Part shown: positions 27,418-33,255 of the stretch, in pieces
How positions within the stretch are numbered: position 1 is the first letter of the stretch
How the letters are laid out: each line of letters starts with the position of its first letter
Assembly: GCA_012033015.1 (NCBI GenBank)
Contig: JAAUPS010000024.1
Location: forward strand, 1-33,255
Length of the DNA stretch: 33,255 nt
Origin: Phormidesmis sp. RL_2_1
GTDB lineage: Bacteria; Cyanobacteriota; Cyanobacteriia; Phormidesmidales; Phormidesmidaceae
Direction of reading: 5' to 3'
The notes under the pieces: model-generated
Databases searched by the model: none
The model's input: only the letters and a program-made list of their open reading frames with translations
What the model was told of the DNA's origin: nothing
Program-made: the position numbers and the translations under genes

Positions 27418-28714
27418 GCGGTGATGAGCTGAGTGCTTGAGGAGATTGTGGACGTTTCTATCAGTTGTTGATAAAGCTGTTGATATCGGGCGGCTTGGTG
27501 GGTGACGGTAAATCTTTCTTCGACGGTTTGGCGGGCGTTTTTGGAGAGGGTTTGCCAGCGCTGGCTATCTTTTAGAATCCAGGTAATGCCGTTGGCTAAG
27601 TCAATGGCGTCGAAACAGGTGGCGGCGTAGCCATTTTGTTGGTGGATAATGACGTCTTTGGCTCCGGTGGCATTGAAGGCGACAACGGGGGTACCGCAGG
27701 CCATAGCTTCAATAGTGGTTTTGGCGAAGTTGTCTTGAATAGAGGGCATGACCATGACATCGGCGGCGGCGTAGGCGAGGGCCAATGTGGTGTCGTCGTG
27801 GAGGTAGCCGAGGAAGGTGGTGGGGAGCCGGAGGTCTAAGTCTTTTTTGGGGGGGGTAGTGCCGAAGATGACGGCTTCGAGCGGGTTGTTATGTGGTTGG
27901 GCCGTGAGGTGTTGGAGGGCGGTGCGGAGGTGAGCGAAGCCTTTGCGAGGGTCGGCAGTGGGCCTGAGGGCTCCGAAGAGGATGAGTTTTTTGTGATTTG
28001 GGAGGCCAAGGAGGTTGCGGGCGATCGCCTTGTCGATCGGCCTATATTTTCGGCATCAATGGCGTTGGGAATCACATGGATTTGATGATGGCCAAACAGT
28101 TGGCTTTGGCGAGCACAGTCAGCTAGCCATTGGCTCAAGGGTACGACGGTAATGTTGAGATCTTTCCAGGCGGCTTGTTTGCGTTGCCAGACTTGGCGGG
28201 ATAGGTCGTTGCGTTGATCAGAACTAAGGGCAGGGCATTGACCGCAGCTTGTTTGGTAGGCGATGCAGTCACCTGAATAGTGGCAACCGCCTGTGAAGGG
28301 CCACATATCGCGCAGTGTCCAGACCAAATCACGATGACGGGTACGTTGAAACCTGCGTAAATCTTGGGGACGCAGTAAGCCACCCGCGACCCAGTGCAAA
28401 TTGATGATGTCTGGATCGATGGCTTCGACTTGGGCGGCAATGTTGCTAGGGTAAATGGCGGGGGAGAAGGCTCCAGGTTTTTTATGTTTGTATCGCTTGA
28501 GGGGCCAGTATTCGACGGTTTGGCGAATGCCCTTTTGTACCTTTTGGAAGCCGGTGATACCTGTAGAGCCTGTGACAGTAGGGTCGTTGGTGAATTTGTC
28601 GGCAACCAGCATGTGAGAGTCTACACCTGCATTGCATAGCGCTTTATGCATCCAGTAAGCGCCTCGGGCTGCGCCTCCGTTGGCATCGGCAGTGCTTAAA
28701 TGTAGTACTTTCAT
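27414..28714 (-). CDS. GT4-family glycosyltransferase, frameshifted at about 28048
   Basis: About 433 residues when one base is restored, from ATG 28714 (MKVLHLSTADANGGAARGAYWM; a TTG 12 bp upstream is less likely). The N-terminal GT-B domain has the GGAARGA loop and a Cys-rich block MWPFTGGCHYSGDCIAYQTSC then GQCP, usual for this subfamily. After HVIPNAIDAEN the frame breaks; an added A or T in GAAAATATAGG restores YRPIDKAIARNLLG, then LILFGALRPTADPRKGF, and the C-terminal nucleotide-sugar domain with VMVMPSIQDNFAKTTIEAMA and CGTPVVAFNATG (the E-x7-E motif). It starts 15 bp after the GT2 gene upstream, so the two form an operon. It probably adds a hexose or deoxyhexose to a surface glycan. 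Confidence 0.82.
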
Positions 28715-28729
28715 GGATGGATTCAACGT

Positions 28730-29727
28730 TTATGGCTGATTGAGAACGGATTGGGCGATGGCGGGTGGAATATTTTGGCGTTGGAAGTAGGCTTGGATAT
28801 GGCGTTGTCTGATTTTCCAAGGGATGAGTTCGCTGCCGAGAATTTTGATCAATTTGCGGCAGTAGAAGGTAGCGTATTTCCACTTGGGAACGGCGGGCTG
28901 AGTGCGGTAGATGCTGTTGACCATGTGCTGGACATTGTGGGGCGATCGCAGACTCCAAAGGCTCTGAATCACCTGCCATTTAGCCGATATCTTGGAACTA
29001 GTCGCCCACTGAATCCATAGCGGCATGTAGCGAATGACATCGGCAGATTGATAATCGGTCGTGGCGCGTAGATGACTCGATAGCTGGGCCCTATAGCCGT
29101 TTGCCTTGGCGCGGCAAATATATTCAAAATCGCCGCCATAGTGCCGAAAGCGCTTGACATCGGGCATTCCAATGTCAGCGACAATTCGACTGGGGAGAAC
29201 GGCGATGTTGCCATTGAGCGTATCGACATCGAGAATGGGCTGCTCGAATTGAGCGATGTCGTTAATGAGCTGACTGGCAATAACGCCGCGAAAACCACCC
29301 AATTAGAATGCTGCTGATCGCAAATGATGCCGCCTGTGAGAACTTTGCTGCTCGGATGAGCGTTGGGTTGAGTGCAGTGATCGACGAGCTGACTCATGAA
29401 GGTGTCGGCTAGGGTGATGTCGTCGTTGAGCCAGATGATGTAGTCGGTACGGAGGGTGTCTGTAGCGTAGGTCATGGCTTGGGCGATCGCCCCTGTCCAC
29501 CACAAGTCACCACTGCCTCTTAGTAAATGCACCTGCGGAAACTGCTGCTCAATCAGCTCAGGGGTGCCATCGCTAGAGGCGTCGTCTACGACGATGATTT
29601 GCACATCGTCGGGCTGTAGCCTTTGAACCTTTATCTGCTGCGCGATCTGCTCAGTAAGCTGAACCAAGATTGCAGTAGTCAAGGCTTTGCGATTGCGTAC
29701 CGGAATAGTGATGGCAAAAGTGGGCAT
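28730..29727 (-). CDS. Family 2 glycosyltransferase, frameshifted at about 29299
   Basis: About 332 residues with one G restored. MPTFAITIPVRNRKALTTAIL and QIIVVDDASSDGTPELIEQQ open a GT-A fold. LLRGSGDLWWTGAIAQAM and YIIWLNDDITL (DXD-like NDD) are typical of rhamnosyl- or galactofuranosyl-type members. The frame breaks at HSNWV: AATTGGGTGG should be AATTGGGGTGG, giving NWGGFRGVIASQ and continuing through LNGNIAVLPSRIVADIGMPD and FRHYGGDFEYICRAKANGY (catalytic D region) to TAA at 28730. First gene of a two-gene glycosyltransferase operon on the minus strand. Confidence 0.82.
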
Positions 29728-29857
29728 AGCAGCTCACCGTAGAACTCACCTTATATATGCCCACATGAGTCATCGAAACTTGATGGGCCAAGGCGGAAGT
29801 TACCTAATGCTAAAAAACTAGAAATATTGAAATTAAAATGCTACGCTCTATTGCTAT

Positions 29858-29873
29858 ACGCTACATATAGCGT
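29858..29873. promoter_or_regulatory. Inverted repeat upstream of nrdJ
   Basis: ACGCTA-CATA-TAGCGT is a perfect 6-bp inverted repeat 72 bp before the nrdJ ATG. It does not match my recollection of the NrdR box. No cobalamin riboswitch core is visible in this leader. It may instead belong to the TATAGCG repeat family. Confidence 0.25.
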
Positions 29874-29945
29874 CCTTAGTCAGTACTTGACCACACAGAG
29901 GCGGTACTCGTTGAAATTCTACCTTCCTAATTTTTCTTTAAAGCT

Positions 29946-32129
29946 ATGGTTCAAGAACTTGAGCGTACCCGGTCTAAGCGTCCTTTTCCTGATACGGCAC
30001 CTGCGGCCTATCCGGTGTTTTATCGTACTTACAGCCGTCGCTCGGTGGATGGTAAGCGGGAGACTTGGCAGGATGTGTGCGATCGCACCCTCAAAGGCTT
30101 GGTAGAACTCGGCAAACTTACCGATGAAGAGCGCGACCTCGTTTCTAAAATGCAGCGCAACCTCAAAGCGATGCCATCGGGTCGATGGCTGTGGGTCGGG
30201 GGCACCGACTGGAGCAAAAATCCTAAAAACTTCTCAGGCGCTTACAACTGCACCAGCACCAATGTGGTGGACTGGCGAGCCTTTGGCCTGATGATGGACT
30301 TGGCGATGATGGGCTGCGGCACAGGCGCAGTATTAGAGCCGAAATACATTAACCAACTGCCTGCGATTCGCAACAAAATTACGGTGACGATGCGGGGCGA
30401 GGTGGGGACAACGCCGGAATTGTCACGGCGAGAAGAGGCCGAGATAAAAGTCGATGAGGCTAACAACCGCGTGGAGATTATTGCAGGCGATAGCCGTCAG
30501 GGTTGGGTGAAGTCGTACCAAACTTTGCTGGAGCTTGCTACAGATCAGCGCTTCGATGGCGAAGTAGAAGCTGTTGTAGACCTCAGCGATATTCGTCCGG
30601 CGGGCGAACGGCTCAAGGGCTTTGGTGGGATGGCAAATCCGGTGAAGCTACCTGGATTGTATGAGCGCTGTGCCAATATTTTGAACCAGGCGATGGGTCG
30701 TCAGCTCAACTCGATTGAGTGCTGTTTACTCATTGATGAGGCAGCGGCCTGTGTCGTGGCCGGAAATATTAGGCGCAGTGCGGGTATGAGGCAGTTTGAC
30801 AGTAACGATACTGTCGCTGCAGGCGCGAAGGAAAACCTATGGCAGCAGGATGAGGCCGGTAACTGGAGAATTGACCCGACTCGCGATGCGCTGCGGATGG
30901 CAAACCATACGCGGGTTTATCACGCAAAACCGGCCAAAGAAGATGTGCTAGAAGCCGTTCGTAAACAGTTCCATTCGGGTGAGGGCGCGATTCAGTGGGC
31001 GGGCGAAGCTGAAAGGCGCGCGCAGGGTAAGGGGCGCTATGGTCTGAATCCTTGTGGTGAAATTTTGGGTCAAGATTTTCACTGTAACTTGGCTGAAATT
31101 CACCTCAATCATATTAGCCCGAAGGACGAACAGGCGCAGAATGATGCGTTTAAAGCGGGGGCGATCGCAGTTGCTGCCCTCTTAAACCATGAATTTATCG
31201 AAACTCGCTATCAAAAATCACGGCAGGCAGATCCTATCGTGGGCGTTTCCTTTACCGGCTTCTTTGACTTCTGCGTCAAGGCATTTGGGGTGGAATGGTT
31301 GGAGTGGTTCGCGGATGGCCGACCTGACACCATGCAGGGTGTGGACTTTAAAAGCCGTGAGCAGGCGTACCTGAGTCGGTGGAAAAAGGTGGTACATGAG
31401 ACCGTTTGGGCGTATTGCGATCGCCACCATATCCGCCGTCCTAACCGCTGTACGACGGTGCAACCGGCAGGCACCAAGAGCCTTTTGACGGGCGCATCTT
31501 CTGGCTGGCATCCGCCTAAGGCTCAGCGTTTTATCCGTCGAATTACTTTTCGCAAAGATGATCCGGTGGCGCTGGCCTGTATTGCCTACGGCTATTCTGT
31601 GATTCCGTCTCAGTCGGATAAAGACGAAAACGGCAATTTGCTCAATGATCCGTTTGATCCGCGCTGTACGGAATGGCTGGTAGAACTGCCGGTAGAGGTA
31701 GACTGGGCGAATTTGCCGGGGGCAGATGAGGTGGCGATTGAGAACTTCTCGGCGCTGGCTCAGTTTGATTTTTATATGCAGGTGCAGAAGCACTACACTG
31801 CGCATAATACATCGGCAACGGTAGAACTGCGAGAGCATGAGATTGAGCCGTTGGCTGAGCGCATTCATGCGGCGATTGAGAATGATGAGGGCTACATTTC
31901 AGCGGCGCTGTTGGCCCGCTTTGATGATGTCCAAACCTTTCCAAGATTACCGTTTGAGCCGATTACCAAAGCTGAGTATGAGGAGATGCTGAAGGCGGTG
32001 CGATCGCGTCGTACCACTGAAGACTTTCATGCGGCGCTTGAAAGGCACGACGCGGGTGAACTGGTAGACGCAGGCCCGGCTGGCTGTGATTCTGACAAAT
32101 GTCTAATGCCCGAAGCGACGCCAAGTTAG
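29946..32129 (+). CDS. nrdJ: Adenosylcobalamin-dependent (class II) ribonucleotide reductase, monomeric
   Basis: 727 residues. It reduces ribonucleoside triphosphates to deoxyribonucleotides with a B12-derived radical and needs no oxygen. Redox and radical cysteines: Cys102 in FSGAYNCTSTNVVDW, NPCGEI followed by a second Cys in DFHCNLAEIHL, and a C-terminal reducible pair Cys714/Cys719 (GCDSDKC). Other family blocks are MMGCGTGAVLEPKY, AGNIRRSAGMRQF, FIETRYQKSRQADPIVGVSFTG and TVQPAGTKSLLTGASSGWHP. It is of the Lactobacillus leichmannii single-chain type, common in cyanobacteria. The frame is intact and a strong terminator follows. If this is the only reductase, DNA synthesis depends on cobalamin-type cofactor supply. 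Confidence 0.95.
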   Translation: MVQELERTRSKRPFPDTAPAAYPVFYRTYSRRSVDGKRETWQDVCDRTLKGLVELGKLTDEERDLVSKMQRNLKAMPSGRWLWVGGTDWSKNPKNFSGAYNCTSTNVVDWRAFGLMMDLAMMGCGTGAVLEPKYINQLPAIRNKITVTMRGEVGTTPELSRREEAEIKVDEANNRVEIIAGDSRQGWVKSYQTLLELATDQRFDGEVEAVVDLSDIRPAGERLKGFGGMANPVKLPGLYERCANILNQAMGRQLNSIECCLLIDEAAACVVAGNIRRSAGMRQFDSNDTVAAGAKENLWQQDEAGNWRIDPTRDALRMANHTRVYHAKPAKEDVLEAVRKQFHSGEGAIQWAGEAERRAQGKGRYGLNPCGEILGQDFHCNLAEIHLNHISPKDEQAQNDAFKAGAIAVAALLNHEFIETRYQKSRQADPIVGVSFTGFFDFCVKAFGVEWLEWFADGRPDTMQGVDFKSREQAYLSRWKKVVHETVWAYCDRHHIRRPNRCTTVQPAGTKSLLTGASSGWHPPKAQRFIRRITFRKDDPVALACIAYGYSVIPSQSDKDENGNLLNDPFDPRCTEWLVELPVEVDWANLPGADEVAIENFSALAQFDFYMQVQKHYTAHNTSATVELREHEIEPLAERIHAAIENDEGYISAALLARFDDVQTFPRLPFEPITKAEYEEMLKAVRSRRTTEDFHAALERHDAGELVDAGPAGCDSDKCLMPEATPS

Positions 32130-32176
32130 CGCTATCTAACGCTTTGTCTGACAACTTTATTTGATTGACGGTATGG

Positions 32177-32208
32177 GGAATGCTCTTTCGAGGGCATTCC
32201 TTATTTTG
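32177..32208 (+). terminator. nrdJ terminator with a TTCG loop
   Basis: GGAATGCTCT pairs with AGGGCATTCC: 10 bp with one G-T wobble, closed by a TTCG tetraloop and followed by TTATTTTG. It lies 47 bp after the nrdJ stop. Confidence 0.85.
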
Positions 32209-32322
32209 TATGCAGCCTTTTTGTAAAGAATTTTGGGAATTGGGCTGGTACTTACGGTATCTGCAGACAGGATAGAGTTGGATTTTTCCTATTTCTGATC
32301 CATCACGTTAAGAGAGAATACT

Positions 32323-33114
32323 GTGCAATCAGTCTATTGGTTTTGTTTCGTGATCGGCGGCGTGTTTGTTGTCCTTTCTATGGTCGGTGGCGGAGAAATA
32401 CTCGGCGATGCTGACGCTGATTTTGATGTCGATTTTGATGCCGACACCGATTTTGATCTAGATGCCGATGGGGACGTTGGTGGGGACGTTGATGCCGATG
32501 CCGCAGCAACGGGTGCCGGTGATCTGCAGATGGATACCGATGTTGAGCTACTAAAGCCTAAGCGCCGTCGCCGCGGCGGGTTGCCGGGTTGGCTGTCGAT
32601 TTTGACAAGCTTTAAGTTTTGGACTTTTGGGGGCTGCTTTTTTGGCCTGACGGGGCTGCTGATTAGCTGGCTAGAGCCAAGGCCGCCGATAGTCACTTTT
32701 AGCGTGGCATTGGCGATGGGTCTGTTGTGCGGCGGCGCGATTGTCAGCATTTTGCGAGAGCTGAAAAACCAACGGGCCGACAGCCTGATGCGCAGTGAAG
32801 ACTTTGCCGGATTGCCCGGAATTGTAGAGCTGCCTTTTGATGCTAAGAGTAAGGGCAAAGTCATTTTGGAGGTTGGTGGTAGTACCTTGCATTTGGTTGC
32901 CCAAACCGACGAAGCAAGGGCCTTCGAGCCCGGAGATCCGATTTTGGTGGTAGGTCGCAGTCAAAATCGGCTTTGGGTTGTTTCTGCTGAAAATGGCGAA
33001 CCATCACAGGCTTCTCGTCACGGGGCTAAGTTGCTTTTTCACAAGTCACTCAATATCACTCAATATCACTCAATTAACGGAGCTACCCGCTATGAGTCCA
33101 GTATCCTTCTATGA
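32323..33114 (+). CDS. NfeD-like membrane protein with an Asp-rich segment
   Basis: 263 residues from GTG 32323, with AAGAGAGA just upstream. An N-terminal membrane helix (about 5-24) is followed by a highly acidic segment (about 29-63) of alternating Asp, such as DADADFDVDFDADTDFDLDA. Then come KPKRRRRGG, two further helices (about 95-115 and 121-144), and an OB-fold-like beta domain (GLPGIVELPFDAKSKGKVILEV, EPGDPILVVGRSQNRLWVV). The order of helices then an OB-fold fits the NfeD/YuaF group, often partnered with flotillins; no flotillin is visible before the window ends. The last ~40 residues are low-complexity and overlap the next ORF, so the true end may be earlier or affected by an indel. 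Confidence 0.65.
   Translation: MQSVYWFCFVIGGVFVVLSMVGGGEILGDADADFDVDFDADTDFDLDADGDVGGDVDADAAATGAGDLQMDTDVELLKPKRRRRGGLPGWLSILTSFKFWTFGGCFFGLTGLLISWLEPRPPIVTFSVALAMGLLCGGAIVSILRELKNQRADSLMRSEDFAGLPGIVELPFDAKSKGKVILEVGGSTLHLVAQTDEARAFEPGDPILVVGRSQNRLWVVSAENGEPSQASRHGAKLLFHKSLNITQYHSINGATRYESSILL
33050..33075 (+). repeat. 10-bp repeat at the NfeD-like gene end
   Basis: CAATATCACT occurs at least twice in tandem, with a third partial copy, inside the doubtful C-terminal extension of the NfeD-like gene. Confidence 0.7.
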
Positions 33115-33255
33115 GGCTACAAATCATGAGGCTACAAATCATGAGGCTACAAATCATGAGGCTACAAATTTGACACTGCAGCGATCCGGTGGCGACCAGC
33201 CTACCTATTTTCAAGCCCAGGTGAGTTCGCTAAATTCGCCGCTAGCTGGTTTGCA
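33092..33255 (+). CDS. Partial ORF with tandem EATNH repeats, cut by window end
   Basis: ATG 33092 with ACGGAG 9 nt upstream opens a frame that stays open to the window end (54 codons seen). It reads MSPVSFY, then EATNH repeats (three full and one partial), then LTLQRSGGDQPTYFQAQVSS. The repeat comes from four copies of a 15-bp unit. The start overlaps the end of the NfeD-like ORF by 23 bp. I do not recognise the product; a flotillin or similar partner would be expected from context but is not evident in these residues. Confidence 0.45.
   Translation, partial: MSPVSFYEATNHEATNHEATNHEATNLTLQRSGGDQPTYFQAQVSSLNSPLAGL
33111..33168 (+). repeat. 15-bp tandem repeat at the start of the partial ORF
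   Basis: ATGAGGCTACAAATC is present in three full copies, with a fourth ending ATGAGGCTACAAATT. Each in-frame unit encodes EATNH, and because the unit is a multiple of three the copy number can vary without frameshift. The unit also carries an ATG in another frame. Confidence 0.9.

Noticed and set aside
29728-29945. A cobalamin riboswitch or NrdR box ahead of nrdJ
   Set aside because: No B12-box-like core and no pair of NrdR-type sites visible; only a short inverted repeat.

Overview
The window comes from a cyanobacterium. The octamer GCGATCGC (HIP1) recurs throughout. It carries a 408-residue ferredoxin-NADP reductase with an N-terminal phycobilisome-linker (CpcD-like) domain, a phosphoribulokinase with both regulatory cysteine pairs, a monomeric B12-dependent ribonucleotide reductase, and a pseudopilin/HpsA locus of the type that exports motility polysaccharide in filamentous cyanobacteria. 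A filamentous, gliding lineage is likely, but this is inferred from gene content alone.

Layout. 1-8.3 kb, mostly plus strand: the 3' part of tamB, a secreted TPR protein, then a response regulator (minus) divergent from a gyrase A-type gene that overlaps the start of a UgpC/MalK-type ABC ATPase. 8.2-14.3 kb: an FHA protein and prk (minus), a long divergent region, petH, homoserine dehydrogenase directly abutting prmC, and a 35-codon membrane micro-ORF. 14.2-14.7 kb: a decayed antitoxin-like gene followed by a second, degenerate copy of the micro-ORF. 14.7-22.5 kb (minus): an apparent operon of hpsA and four pseudopilins (hpsB-like, hpsC-like and two GspH-like). 22.8-25.2 kb (minus): rpmB and htpG. 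25.4-29.7 kb: a PAPS-type sulfotransferase and three glycosyltransferases, which suggests a (sulfated) cell-surface polysaccharide. 29.9-33.3 kb: nrdJ, an NfeD-like membrane protein with an aspartate-rich segment, and the start of a repeat-bearing ORF cut by the window edge.

The strongest global signal is eight single-base frameshifts in seven genes whose two halves are otherwise well conserved: the TPR gene, the ABC ATPase, hpsC, hpsA, htpG (twice) and two glycosyltransferases. All are 1-nt indels. Most lie in short homopolymers and two lie immediately 5' of a HIP1 octamer. Because a chaperone and a transporter ATPase are among those hit, consensus sequencing error is the leading explanation. 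I therefore annotate these loci as whole genes and give the break points. Two of them (hpsA and hpsC) would matter biologically if real.

A second theme is short tandem duplication (units of 10, 12, 13 and 15 bp) in intergenic DNA, across a stop codon and inside coding sequence. In one case, at 14.5 kb, it visibly broke a reading frame. I saw no CRISPR array, tRNA, rRNA or complete insertion sequence.
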